Made by a program: the position numbers and the translations under genes
Notes under the pieces: generated by a model
The model's database searches: none
Told to the model about the DNA's origin: nothing
The model's input: the letters and a program-made list of their open reading frames with translations, nothing else
DNA from: Halichondria panicea
Lineage: Eukaryota; Porifera; Demospongiae; Suberitida; Halichondriidae
Assembly (NCBI RefSeq): GCF_963675165.1
Contig: NC_087377.1
Span: 11,332,632 to 11,396,631 of the forward strand
Reading direction: 5' to 3'
DNA: 64,000 nucleotides
Shown: piece after piece, positions 44,041 through 55,862 of the stretch
How positions within the stretch are numbered: position 1 is the first letter of the stretch
Layout: every line of letters begins with the position of its first letter

Positions 44041-45053
44041 TGTCCACGAACAATCAGGGAGGCTTATCTGAGTGACCCTGTGATTATTAGCGTCACCGTT
44101 GTCGTGGTTGTGGCTGCATGCTCTGTAGCTCTACTGGCGATAGTTTGCTGTCTTTGTTATTTTAGGCGAAACAAAGAAAAAAAGCTAAGACTGTCTGGTA
44201 TAAGGTGAGGCCCTTATGATAGCTGAGGTATACTAAAAGGTGAAAGAGTATTGTCTGCTATATTTGATAGATCTGTATCTATAGCCTCGATTCCAGGCCG
44301 ATTAAAATTTTAATGCGGCTTGGAATCGAGGCTTATCTGTATCTATATATAGTGTATATTTATAGAGCGAGGAAGCTGTTGGATCAAAGCATAAGTCTTA
44401 TGGGTAAAGGAATGTTGAGTGCATGGTGTATATACGCAGATATCAAAATTTCAGATTATCAGATGCGAGAGATTGTGAAGTATGTTCCAGAATTCCCAGC
44501 TCCAATCTGAAATTGCAAGATGCAGTCGATCAAGGTACTACTTACATGCAGTATACATATGAGTTTAATCTTCATTTGTTACCACCATGCATTCCTGGAG
44601 CCTTTTGGATTGTGTACAAAGGACTACTAATGACTGAAACAACGTTGCCATGAGGGGCGTGGCTTTGAAGAAGTTTTCCCCCCACTAAAACAATGTATCT
44701 TGCAATGTCTTTTGATTGCAATGTTTTCAAAGTGTATCCCCAAACTCACCCTCTTTATACTCATTCTCATTGCTCAGTAAGCTCGTGTACAGTATTATAT
44801 AGTATGGCTATAATTATACTAGCTCCCCCCCTCCAGGTCTGTTCACTCCGAATGACGTACAGAGTATAATCATGGTGAGTGAGATCTCCAAGATGCAAAA
44901 GTTTCACTATCCTCACGTCATGTCCCTGATTGGGGTGTCTCGACGCTGGACCTGGTGTTTCCATGATGATGCCGTATATGACCCAACAGGAGTTACTAGA
45001 CTACTTGAAGAAAGAGAGGTGTAGCCCAGATTTAGCAGAAGGAGAGGATACTG
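44041..45053 (+). pseudogene. Receptor tyrosine kinase remnant: TM, juxtamembrane, kinase N-lobe
   Basis: 44041-44204 encodes VIISVTVVVVVAACSVALLA and CCLCYFRRNKEKK, a membrane helix with basic stop-transfer. 44366-44534 is a juxtamembrane exon (LSDARDCEVCSRIPSSNLK in one frame, out of frame with its start). 44837-45053 is a kinase N-lobe: VQSIIMVSEISKMQKFHYPH and VMSLIGV (helix C and beta 4), then after a 2-base loss DAGPGVSMMMPYMTQQELL and DYLKKER (hinge region of receptor tyrosine kinases). The catalytic loop and activation segment are missing; a retroelement follows directly. The two fossil Sushi exons upstream may be its ectodomain. Not functional as read. Confidence 0.65.
44282..44334. 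repeat. TAGCCTCGATTCC hairpin
   Basis: TAGCCTCGATTCCAGGCCG ... CTTGGAATCGAGGCT with an AT-rich loop, in an intron of the kinase remnant. Confidence 0.6.
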
Positions 45054-45065
45054 GTATTAATAGGA

Positions 45066-46740
45066 TTGACACAATTTGGAACCTGGTATATAGCCACAGC
45101 CTCCTTCCTGGCAGGTCTGCATGTCATTAGAATAAGTTTGTGCACAGTGGAGCTTGTATCTAGCTTCAAAGGAGGCAATTTCTCTAGCCATCACCCCACT
45201 AATCGGGACCTACATAACAGTCACCCAGATATAAAGCAAGTCTGGTACGCTGATGATGCGAGCTGTGCCGGCTCATGCTCAAATTTAAGGAAATGGTGGG
45301 ATTGCATTTCAACTCTGGGCCCAAAATATGGCTACTTCCCTAAAAACTCAAAGCCTGGATTTGATGAGAATGCAAAAGCACTGTTTGAAGGGACAAACAT
45401 ACACATCACCACCGGCGGTACTCGTCATCTAGATGCAGTCATCGGTTCTAAGGAATCCAGAAATGATTTCGTTGTCAAGAAAGTAAATGCCTGGGTAGAA
45501 ACAATGGCGGACATATAGCAAACACTCAGCCCCATGCAGTGTACTCAGCATTGGTCCATGGCGGCCTAAGTCGATAGTCGCTTATCGCTAGAACTATATG
45601 CCAGATATTTGCAACCCCTTGAGGATGTAATCCACCAAAGACTCCTGCCTGCAATCACCGGCCGCCCACCATGCTCCAAAATTGAAAGAGAAATCTCAAC
45701 CCTACCATCAAGACTGGGTGGTCTAGGAATCCCAATGCCCACAAACTCACAGTCATCCTTCAATGCCTCGGTAACAATAACAACACCTATGGTGAACCTA
45801 ATCACTGCTCAATGCCAAGAAGGATCAGTGTCACTAGAAGATAAGAGAAGCAAAAAAGAACATTGGAAATGCTAATCGACTGAGAGACATCAGTGCTGCC
45901 AAAGATCTTAAGAACGTACTCACAAATGACCAGAAGAGACAAATTTCCCATGCCAAAGAAAAGGGTGCTTCTTCGTGGCTAACTGTCTTACCAATTGAGG
46001 AACATGGTTTCAAAGGCGAATTCAGAGACTCATTGCATCTTTGCTATGGATGGGAGATACGGAACACCCCAAGGACATGTGTATGCAGCTCCCCCTTTAC
46101 AATCAACTATGCGATGACACATAAAAGAGGAGGATTCCCCATTATGAGACATAACGAAATCAGAGATGTAACTGCTAATCTGCTGTCTCAAGTCTGCCAT
46201 AATGTGGCAACAGAACCGCCCCTATATACAGCCTCTGAGTGGAGAAACCTTCGTCTACAGATCAGCGATTGTTGGTGACGAGGCTCGCCTTGACATCAAA
46301 GCACGTGGTTTCTGGAACCCAACACAAGACGCTTTCCTGGATGTGAGAGTATTTCATCCAAATGCGCTGTGCTATCGCTCCAAAGACACCGCCACCATCC
46401 ACAAGCAACATGAGGCAGCCAAAAAAGAGAATACGAGTTCAAACGTAGAACATGGTGTGTTTACACCTCTCGTATTCTCAACTACATGCAGGCAACATGG
46501 GAAAGGAAGGAACAACGTTCTACAAAAGACTAGCAGACATGTTATCAAGAAAACGAGAAGAACCATACTCTATTGTCATGGGATGGATAAGATATCGGCT
46601 AAGTTTTGCCATCATTCAATCAGCAATTATGTGCATACGAGGAACCAGATCTGCATTTGCAAAACCAATTTACGAAGGGAATCTGACCCTGGCAGCTGCC
46701 GAAGGTCAGACCCCTAGGGAAGAACTTTGAACTTTATGTG
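45066..46740 (+). mobile_element. 5'-truncated LINE-like retroelement (reverse transcriptase C-terminal part)
   Basis: Contains the polymerase motif QVWYADDASCAG, then WWDCISTLGPKYGYFP, GTRHLDAVIGSKESRND, SRLGGLGIPMPTNSQS, GASSWLTVLPIEEHGFKG, RGGFPIMRHNEIRDVTANLL, and RGFWNPTQDAFLDVRVFHP over several frames. This order matches a non-LTR-type element widespread in marine invertebrates; the clade cannot be assigned. The 5' two thirds are missing and there are many frameshifts, so it is dead. It ends near AAAAAAATAAAAG at 46763-46775 and sits directly after the kinase N-lobe exon. Confidence 0.65.
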
Positions 46741-46774
46741 TACATGTGTATTATAACACTAAAAAAATAAAAGC

Positions 46775-47960
46775 GTACTTCAGGATGAGTTTTGTGCAGT
46801 AAACATATAGCTAGCATTCCGTGCCAAGCCAAATGGCCGGTATATCGAGGTGGCCGTACTTCAGAGAGCCGGAATAGCGAGAGTTTACTGTAGATCTAGG
46901 CGGTAGCTATCAAGTTTTAAGTTGTGTCAAATAAGAAAGCCTCCCTAAGCTCAATGAGCATCAGATCCAAGCTGTCAACTCCACATTCAACTGCCCGAGG
47001 TTGTACAAACAATACACAAAAAGAAAGGGGGTCCCCACCAGGAGGAGGAAGAGTGGGGATTGTGGTAAAGAAGGGAGAAAAGAAAGTGACATTGTATATA
47101 TACCATGCATGCATGGCAATGAAATACACTTGAGTATCAATTTTCGATTTTTCAAAGGTTCCTATAAAATGTAATAAGTAGTATAGTAGGGCATATAATT
47201 ATTGGCATAGATACCTGATAATTTCCCCACATGTTTAGTCCCAATAGACAGTGGCGGATCCAGGAATGTTGAGAGGGAGTTCCAAAACAGTTCATCACTT
47301 TCCTAATCAATTAATGAGCATGCACATTAGAGAGCCCTGCTCACATATCAATTGCAGTCAATTTAATTGACTCCTCTAGGCTGATTTCATGCAATTGACA
47401 AGCTGATTTTTCACCTGACAATAGGTCTACCCAAGACTTAATTAGAGTGCATAAGAAGAGAAGAGTGTCAACTACTGATACTTCTACACAAACACTTAGT
47501 CTCGCGCAGCCAGCCCGGATGTTTTCTATTTGAACGCTATAGTCAATTTAATCAGGGCTGGTGCGAGACTAACGAACACTGTACACAAAGTAACATGACT
47601 CGGACGTGATAGAGTATTGTAAATTTACTAGTAATCTCCTAGTAAATGTTAACCGTGATGTTTTTAGGGGTGTGCATGGTAATCGAACAATTCTAGCTAC
47701 GTAGTTGTTCGCTTTCAATGTTCAGAGCTTGTAGAGCTGCTCACTGCACACTGATAGGAGACGATCTCTTCACAAAAATCATCTAAATAGAGACAATAGT
47801 TGAGTTGATCCTCTTCACTTGCACTCTTTACTCACTATATTAATAACTTCTGTGCATTGCTTAATTATGCGCAAACATAATCAATCAGCTACACGACTGT
47901 AAAGCATTTGCAAGGTATCTATTGCTAAACAACTGACAATGGTACATGTACTAGCCACTC
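46775..47960. other. Degenerate repeats, no gene
   Basis: 47083-47243 repeats 43885-44044 (intron before the kinase TM exon), so that region was duplicated. GTGGCGGATCCAGG near 47252 looks like a hAT-type end. No coding sequence supported. Confidence 0.45.
47496..47572. repeat. TTAGTCTCGCGCAGCC hairpin
   Basis: TTAGTCTCGCGCAGCCAGCC pairs with GGCTGGTGCGAGACTAA across a short AT-rich loop; a palindromic element distinct from the CGAGGCT family. Confidence 0.5.
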
Positions 47961-47964
47961 ACCT

Positions 47965-49130
47965 ACTGAGGCTGACAGTTCTGGCACTCTTGGTGGTGAG
48001 TTGGATACCAGACTTGCAGATTGTTTCACTTTAACTCCCTTAATTTGTGCGCAGACAGAAAACAAGCACAAACACGAGCAACAGTACTCCAACAATTATA
48101 AACGCAATAGCCTCGGGTGAGATCTTTATCACATATCCAGGTGGTGGTGGTGGGTTTGGTGGGCCACTGGTAGTGTTAGGGTTAGGGTTAGGGTTAAGCT
48201 AAACTGAAATTTAACGTCTTTTCTGCAATGAAAAATGCGAATGTTAGGGAAGCTGCATACGTAGTATTTGCGCCTACTTACTTATAGTATAATGCCATAA
48301 CAGAGCCTATTATGCTGCTATAATAGGAGGGAACACTGATCGCTCAATTTGTTGCGGACATAATTATGTTAGCCAATATGATCTGCACGGTGACTAACGT
48401 GTAAGGTGTGAGTGTATAGGTACACTGGGTGTACAATAGGTGTGTATACGGGACCAGAGTGCCAAATGGTATTGTCTACAGTTCTAGTCATGCAGGCACG
48501 CATCACACTAAAGTAAACGTTAGGCCACTGTCAGTTGCATGCTTGTTTCAAATCAATCTCCCTCCTCGGTTTTGCTCACCTCCTCAATTAAGTCATTATT
48601 GCTGATGTCAGCCATTATTTGAGGTCAAAGTCCTTTTTTTGCTGACATTGCATTATTTTACCATGTGCCATGTGCAAGTTGCATTGTGCACCAAAAAGCC
48701 AGTGCATAAACAAAATTAAACTATTATTATGTTCAGACTCCGTCCTTTTGTGTATTTTTGTCAGTTAAAAAAACAGGATATGACGTCATCAAATAATGGG
48801 ATAATGGGTAATGAAGACCTCCCTCCCTCATCGGGGTTGAGCTGTATTCCCATCTGAAACAAGTATGCAACTAACAGTGGCCTTTTAGCAGTAATTACAC
48901 TAAAACAAGCCACACACTCACCAAACACAGTGGTAGTGATGAAGAGGGAAACATTAGTGAGCATCTGCACTCTTTCATCACGCAGGGCAATAGTTCTTCA
49001 CTGTTCACATAGTAAAGCTTCTGTGATGATTCACTTGAGTGTGGTATTTGCATGCTTCTCGCTGCATATCCGCAATCCAGACCCGCCCACAATGTTGTCA
49101 ATTGGAATGTGTGGGTGTTCAAACGCTATC
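47965..49130 (-). pseudogene. Remnant of a single-pass membrane protein
   Basis: On minus, about 49030-48920 reads RTIALRDERVQMLTNVSLFI and TTTVFG before a GTGAGT donor. At about 48165-48060 comes GPPNPPPPPGYVIKISPEAI, then FIIVGVLLLVFVLVFCLRTN, a proline-rich stalk and membrane helix. After one extra T the frame continues as GVKVKQSASLVSNSPPRVPE to a GTGAGT donor at about 47995. Family not recognised. The single-base break could be a read error, in which case this is part of a live receptor whose remaining exons are not visible. Confidence 0.4.
48175..48196 (+). repeat. Interstitial telomere-type repeat (TTAGGG)
   Basis: GTTAGG repeated three times plus a partial unit. Matches the animal telomere hexamer; too short to be a telomere. 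Confidence 0.6.
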
Positions 49131-49266
49131 TGAACCTTAGTCATTAATTTTCAAACTCAAATTGGTCACTAAAATTATAAGCAGCAAAATACCTACTACA
49201 GTACAGTATTTATACATGGGCTCCTAGTATACAACGCTACTGTAAAAAAATCTATCTTGAAACAAT

Positions 49267-51698
49267 TCAACTGTCCGGCTCATCGTCATCATCGTCATCA
49301 TCAAACAGCATACGATATTGACCTGCCATGGTGAAGGACTCTCGTGTATGGAGAATTTTTAGAGTAGCTTAAGGAGGTTGTTGCTCACCGTCAGTGTAGT
49401 CGTCCACAAACAAATCTGCTTTATCATCGGTGGGGTTGACAGTTTTGCTGGTCTCTTCGAATTCTTTGATCTCCGGCTCATCGTCATCGTCATCATCGAA
49501 CAGCATACGGTATTGACCTGCCATGGTGAAGGACTCTCGTGTATGGAGAACTGGAGTACACAGAGCAAATATTGAAATTTCCTGCTACAGTGCTGCTACA
49601 GTGCAGCCCTTAAGATCTGCGCATTTCCTGAAAAATGGCAGGTGTCCTGCAAGTGTCCTGCAACCTACTTACAAAGGATAGTGCAACATTTCCTGTATAA
49701 TTTCCTTTACTATTCCTGAAGAAGTTCAGGACATGTGTACGATTCATATAGGAAAGTCTACAGGAAATTTTGTACTATCCTGAAAGTATAGGAAATTTAG
49801 ATATTTTTCCTGTGGTAGCTTGAGGAGGTTGTTGCTCACTGTTAGTGTAGTCGTCCGCAACCAAATCTGCTTTATCATTGGTGGGGTTGACAGTTTTGCT
49901 GGTCTCTTTTTTAGATATTCTAATCTTTTCAGGACGCTGTAGTTGAAACAGCATTCCTTGCGTGCTTGAGCTAGGGTCACTAATGGATGGCAGAGTGACT
50001 GTCTTGTATGCCATTTGCCCTTCAACCTCCTGATCTAACATGCTCATGGCAACATATCCATCAATCTTGAAAGCACGACGACTGCAGCTAATGAAAAATT
50101 GTTCTCCCTCGATCCAATCGCTCAGACTAACCGGTGTGGAGAGACACATCATGCAAGCAAACATAGATTGCACTCGACTGTAAATTAAGGCAGAACCTTG
50201 CTTTGTTTGCGACAACAGTTGACTTCAGCTGCAAAGGACCATCGCTTTGACCAAAGATGCCAGTATTGGTGGTAAGATAGAGTGGTAGATTAGCTCGTGA
50301 TCTCGCTAGGATGTCATTCAAGTTTGTTAACAGCTGTCGATTTCCTTGCCAATGCACAAGGAAGAACTCAGAGAGATTTATCGAGTCTCCAGTTGGAATG
50401 ACGTGGAATGGAGATGCATCTGCTGGACTAGTTGTACTACGCACAGTGTTATCTTCCTTGTCAACACACCAGTAAACATCTCTCTCCTTTCTGATTGCTT
50501 TCTGGTTTTTTGTTTGAGTAGATGCCGTATATCTTTTTAGACTTCCTTGAGTGTCATCGTCAGTTTTATTCTGCTTATCTCCTTGGGAGTCAATGTCACC
50601 TGTTTCCTTCTTCCCCTTGTCCTTAGCTGTGGTTATGCTGCAGGAAATGAGAAAAGGCCCCTCTATGGGGTTATAAAGAATTAACACAAATCAGTACACG
50701 TAAGTTTTATACTTACGCCAATAAGTATAAATGGCAATGATTAAGTTCTCATGGCACTGTAAAATATCTCACCAATTGGATCTTCCTTCCGTTGTATGTA
50801 CTCCTTCACTGCCCTCGTCAGTGCAGGCTGCAGGTAAGGGATAGGTGTCAGGCTATAAATCGGTTGTATTTGGTATCCAATGACAGCCTCATTTTCTTTT
50901 ACAACCACTCCTTCAACAATTTTTTCTATTGACGTCTCTCCTCTTTATGGCTTTGAAACTTCAGCTTCTCGGTAAATCTGGACAGACCACCCTGCGCATA
51001 TTTCCCTGCTCCGACTTCAGCCCCTCCTCCCAACTTTTCTTCCCTGGAACTGATAGTGGCTGCATTGTACTTCATGGCACCCAACTCTATTGAGTTAACA
51101 TAATGGGTGATTCCTAAATCTCGAACAAATACTTCACAGAAAGTATGAATGTTTTTTCTTTTCTCTTCATTGGCAGCATAGTCAAAAATTTCTTGAATTG
51201 CTTTTGCTGTTGGCAATTCACTTTCAACTTCACTCTCTTTCTTATCATCGTCTTTGTCGTTTCTGATTTGATTGAGAATCCACGAACAAATGTCCGTTCG
51301 AAAGAGTTCTTTTCTTGATTCGGCTTGTATATGTGTTGTGGCTTATCAAGGTGTTGAACATACGGTGGCAAATCATCTAAAGTAGTACAAAATGATATTG
51401 TTCTTGTCTTGACTTTCGTCCCAGCAATTCTTATGTTTGAGGTCACACTTTGGGTTTGTTCTGCATCCATTCCGATCTTGATCTGGCTACTCGGATCGTT
51501 TAGTGATAGGCGGATCTTCTGCTGCTCTCGTGAAATTGTCGACACAATTTTCTCATATTTCTCGAACATGCCGCACTCTTCAGTTTCGATGATATCCCCA
51601 TTTATCTCCCTCACAATGAATGCACTTTTGTTTCTCCACATGTGAAGATCAGTGACATTGATTCCTCTTCCTAATCCGAGACTTTTATAGTAATCCAT
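49267..51698 (-). CDS. MACPF/perforin-like protein with acidic C-terminal exons (frameshifted)
   Basis: Starts at ATG 51698 (MDYYKSLGLGRGINVTDLHM). The first long exon runs to 50773 and includes IETEECGMFEKYEKIVST, GITHYVNSIELGA followed by a glycine-rich stretch, and IGYQIQPIYSLTPIPYLQPA. Exon 50662-49840 holds GPFLISCSI, DASPFHVIPTGDSINL and VSLSDWIEGEQFFISC. Two acidic exons follow (YRMLFDDDDDDEP twice, at about 49522-49388 and 49325-49267). GITHY-x6-LG resembles the MACPF/perforin-CDC signature, but the call is tentative; large uncharacterised proteins of this type occur in cnidarians and sponges. No signal peptide, so probably cytosolic. Single-base frame breaks lie near 51330-51345, 50945 and 50120. 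ETSKTVNPT-x-DKADL occurs in two exons, showing exon duplication. Confidence 0.45.
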
Positions 51699-51882
51699 TC
51701 TTGAAAGCAGTAGATCTATAAGTGTCCAGACTAGGCTAGTGCTAGTGAAGCACAGAAATAATCTATAGATCATGTTATTAAATACTAGATCTAGCATTGA
51801 GGGAAAGCATTGCAGGGCAATTGATTTGACATAGTTGTGCATGTGCAGTAACTAACACAGCCATGTGCTGATCTGGTACTGA

Positions 51883-52385
51883 TCATTGCATTATACACAG
51901 GGATTTTACATCAAGGCTGTCCTCAGAGCTGAGTCCATCGCTCCCCTCCACGTATCTGGGCAGAAACTGATCATGGTACACACTGAAGTCCACAGACGCC
52001 ATGTTGTACACACACAAGCACATCTCTTCTTGTAGCAGATCGTGTGATTTCTAAACGAGAACTCTTAGCAACAGTTGCAGGAAAGGGTAGAGCACAGAGC
52101 TTTGAAACTGAGCCTGAGGGAAAATACAACATCAAACTAAATTGAAATATAATAGTGCTCAATAATTATACCAAGTACATGGTAGCAACCATAAGGCTTC
52201 AAGGTATACTCAGTATATACAATATGCACAGTGGTTTAGTAGAAATGAAAATTTCAAAACAGTGTGTGTGTGTGCGTGTTGCTCACTCGAGAGTAGAGCT
52301 TGTGCTTGGTGTTGAGGGACTCTAGAGCTGTAAGGTTCTGTTTAAACACGGCAAGGTCAGACTGAAGAAATGATGCACTAAAACA
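51883..52385 (-). pseudogene. XPO6: Exportin-6-like 3' exons with an in-frame stop
   Basis: Exon 52385-52287 (33 codons) reads VFKQNLTALESLNTKHKLYS. Exon 52113-51883 reads FLQLLLRVLV, stop TAG at 52053-52051, then KSHDLLQEEMCLCVYNMASV and DFSVYHDQFLPRYVEG, ending at TGA 51885-51883. Both match, from memory, the C-terminal HEAT-repeat region of exportin-6, the nuclear exporter of profilin-actin; the usual last residues are absent. No other exons of this ~1100-residue protein are in the window. Best read as a partial duplicate that is decaying, or as the 3' end of a gene with one sequencing error. The neighbouring MACPF-like gene starts 185 bases downstream on the same strand. Confidence 0.55.
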
Positions 52386-52780
52386 CTGCAGGGAACAATC
52401 ACACGTTAAATAAATATGAGGATTCACGTATTCTAATAGTACATGTTGTGTCATTCGCTCTACTGCTGTGGATGTATACAGTCACGTTACTGTTCTGGAT
52501 GTATACATGTACAGTCATGTTACTTGTATGCCTGGCTAGTAGAAATGAACAATATTATGTGCTACTGGGTAATCCTAACAGAAAGTGAACTTGATTAACT
52601 TCCTATCAACATGAAGGAGGAAGAAGCCAAGATGACTACGCTAAGCTTTGATATTCATGACATAATTATGACCTGTAGTTAATTAGAGCACATGCAGTGT
52701 ACCTATACATGTAAGGGTATACAACAACCCGAGATGTTTGTGTGTGTTCTTAAACTACAGGGAAATTACCAGGAATGAAT

Positions 52781-52825
52781 CACGCACGCACGCACGCACG
52801 CACGCACATGCACACACACACCGTG
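52781..52825. repeat. CACG/CA microsatellite
   Basis: About six CACG units followed by CA repeats. Sim­ple low-complexity sequence. Confidence 0.7.
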
Positions 52826-52978
52826 ACACCAAAATTCGTCTTGTAAAGAGGCTGGTATTCGAGACTACTTCTAAGCCATTCGGGGGCGGCGATCAAATCA
52901 AGTTGGGCTGACCACAAATTCAAATTCAAACTAAAGTGATGACCCTTTTCCCCCAGTTGCGATTGACCTGCAAAGGGC

Positions 52979-54000
52979 TATACGGTAAGCAATAAAATTA
53001 AAATAACACTTCGATTGTTTAAACAATTGCAACCCTGCAACAGTATACGTGTAACCCCTCATGGTTAGTGGTGTACAAAACAACCATTCAACAAAAGGTT
53101 CCACTGTATATAAGGGGAGCGGGTTGGATACACTATTACAGGATTTTCAATACAAGGTTTTAAAATGCAAAGAATCTAACACAAAAATTATAAAATAACT
53201 AACACAAAATATGCATGGTAGAGAGAAATATACGCAGCTGTACAACACAGCTGTAAGACTCGCCCGACTACGATGACCTCCTCGGAGTTCCTCTCTGACA
53301 CAAAAGTTATACACTATTGCTCGTAGGGTCGGCTGTACATGTAGTATATCTGTAGAGGATGTGAACATTTCAATACACCTCATAAGAACTGCTGTACATT
53401 ATGGACTGGGACTAACATCAAAAAGAGAGACCCTTCAACTTAATTGCTGCTGTTTACTGTTGCCAGTAATAAATACTGATAATGCTCTATTCATTAAAGC
53501 TATAGCTAAGGACTCTCTGCATGTGAATAAGGACACCTCTTATATTAAGACACTCTTAATGCAATAGAAATTACTAGGGTTAATTTTACCCCAGGTCCCA
53601 AAACTTGTTGCATTTTATGCAGCAACACTACTATTAGACAACAACCAAGCTACACACAACCTCTCCATTGATACGCCCACTGCATTAGGTACGACCGAGT
53701 ATACCATATATTTATAATTATTATATATACTTTAGTCGGTATATAATTTTCGGGGGGGCAAAGGTAAAACATGCATTCGTGGTTGAGCGTCACGTCGTGG
53801 ATAATATTTTCGTGCTTGCTGCTTGCACTGCAGGTAAAGGTAGGCAAGGTCGCTTCATTCTCGTGGATAAAATATTTGTGCATGGTCAGAGTTCCAACCA
53901 CGAAAACCAATTATTTCCCGGAAATTACCAGCTTAAATATACGGTACCTCTCTGAGGTGAACATTAGGTTTGTTGGTTTCAAGGGCCAATGCATTAATTA
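52979..54000. repeat. Duplicated non-coding block, copy 1
   Basis: Closely related to 61331-62460 in the same orientation (shared AACAATTGCAACCCTGCA, GATGACCTCCTCGGAGTTCC, GCAGGTAAAGGTAGGCAAGG). No coding sequence supported in either copy. Confidence 0.7.
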
Positions 54001-54046
54001 ATAGCCTAAGGAGGAAAATGTACACTGTATACAAGTGGTGCATGCA

Positions 54047-54665
54047 AATTCCGTTTAACCCTTTACCGTACGTTCAGCCGCACACAATCTGGAAAGTCTG
54101 GAACAGTTCCATCACTTTAGTTTGCATCTGAGCCCAACCCACCAAATTAGCTTGATGTTATCTCCGCCCCAAATGAAGTGGCTAATGGCTTGTAGAGACG
54201 GGCGTGGGTCAATGGCTGTGCACAAACTAACTATCCATTTTATGCCTTGCTGCTGCCTCGATGGAAGTATGTGTGGCCTTTAAAAGCTGCACTCTGGTCA
54301 ACTAAGCTGCTTAGCAAGCATGTAGACTATTGTAGAGCTTGTGTCCACTTGTGAAGTGCTTGTGTACACAAATGGCTTGCTGCTTCCTCTTCGAAAATAT
54401 TCTATGGCTACCAAGATAGTCCAGAGGGTCTACCAATGGATACTACTCAGTCCTACATGCTGTATAGCTTGTTTTAAACCTTTTTTTTTTTTTTTTAAGT
54501 GTCCTAATTGAACAGCTCAGCAGAACATCAAAGGATAATCGCATTCATGATACTATCCAATCTGCCACAGAATCCAATATTATGCAACATTCACAAGTTG
54601 ATAGCACGCTCCCTCCCAGATTGTTGTTGTAAAAATTACAACATTTTGACCGGTAAAGGTTAATA
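54047..54665. repeat. Local tandem duplication, copy 1 (copy 2 at 55112-55725)
   Basis: Both copies run from CAGCCGCACACAATCTGGAA to ACATTTTGACCGGTAAAGG with a long T run in the middle. The plus-strand open stretch inside copy 2 is not matched intact in copy 1, so it is unlikely to be a gene. Confidence 0.7.
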
Positions 54666-55111
54666 TATCACCAAAAAAACGGTCATCTGAATCTCTATAA
54701 TTATAGTCACACATTTTGTGTGAAGACCACACAGTGTTTTTTTATCAAATTGTGACAGGCCTGCGTGCTAAGAACATAGGCATTTAAATATAATGTGATA
54801 GCAGAAATCGTTTGAATGTATAGTTTAATACCAAGCAGTTGTTGTAGGAAAAAGTGTGAGCGTAATTTAACAATCTGTTGAGAGATTTCAATAGCTACAA
54901 CACTAACAAATAAACAAATAAAAGCCTGCATGGCTGCCTATATCGTGGTGGCCATATAAACAGGCCATGCTCTATATAATGCAGCCAGGTTAACAAGCAG
55001 TAAAGTCTCCATAATTATAGTATGTGTTACAGGTCACCTCTTCATTGCAGCTACTGTTAGTGTGCCCTACTATAGGGTTGCATGGTGGCCGCTAAATTCA
55101 ATATGACCCCC

Positions 55112-55725
55112 ATACCCCTTTCAGGTCAGCCGCACACAATCTGGAACCTGGAACAGGTCCATCACTTTAGTTTGCATCACTTTAGTTTGCATCTGAGCCC
55201 AACCCACCAAATTAGCTTGATGTTATCGCCGCCCCCAATGAAGTGGCTATGGCTTGTAGAGATGGGCGTGGGTCTGGCCGGCTGTGCACAAACTAACCAT
55301 CGATTTTATGCCTTGCTGCTGCCTCGATGGAAGTATGTGTGGCCTTTAAAAGCTGCACTCTGGTCAACTAAGCTGCTTAGCAAGCATGTAGACTATTGTA
55401 GAGCTTGTGTCCACTTGTGAAGTGCCTGTGTACACAAGTGGCTTGCTGCTTCCTCTTCGAAAATATTCTATGGCTACCAAGATAGTCCAGAGGGTCTACC
55501 AATGGATACTACTCAGTCCTACATGCTGTATAGCTTGTTTTAAACTTTTTTTTTTTTGAAGTGTCCTAATTGAACAGCTCAGCAGAACTTCAAAGGATAA
55601 TCGCATTCATGATACTATCCAATCTGCCACAGAATCCAATATCATGCAACATTCACAAGTTGATAGCACGCTCCCTCCCAGATTGTTGTTGTAAAATTTA
55701 CAACATTTTGACCGGTAAAGGGATA
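55112..55725. repeat. Local tandem duplication, copy 2
   Basis: See 54047-54665. Differs by small indels, including an added TCACTTTAGTTTGCA repeat. Confidence 0.7.
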
Positions 55726-55761
55726 CAAGCTCACCTGCAGATTGTAAAGCAGGTGCAACGC

Positions 55762-55834
55762 TAGCCTCGAATCCAGGCCGATTACCCATCAATAGAGACC
55801 AGGCCGTATTTTAATCGGCCTGGTCTCGAGGCTA
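55762..55834. repeat. TAGCCTCGAATCC hairpin, long form
   Basis: TAGCCTCGAATCCAGGCCGA ... TCGGCCTGGTCTCGAGGCTA; the longest and most GC-rich member of the family. Confidence 0.6.
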
Positions 55835-55862
55835 GTGCAACACTGCATGAGAAACACAACTA

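Noticed and set aside
48175-48196. True telomere
   Set aside because: Only three to four TTAGGG units, with genes and repeats continuing on both sides.
51971-52162. Minus-strand 63-codon frame
   Set aside because: Out-of-frame reading of the exportin-6-like exon.
55082-55420. 112-codon plus-strand frame
   Set aside because: Lies in a tandem duplicated block whose other copy (54047-54665) does not keep the frame.
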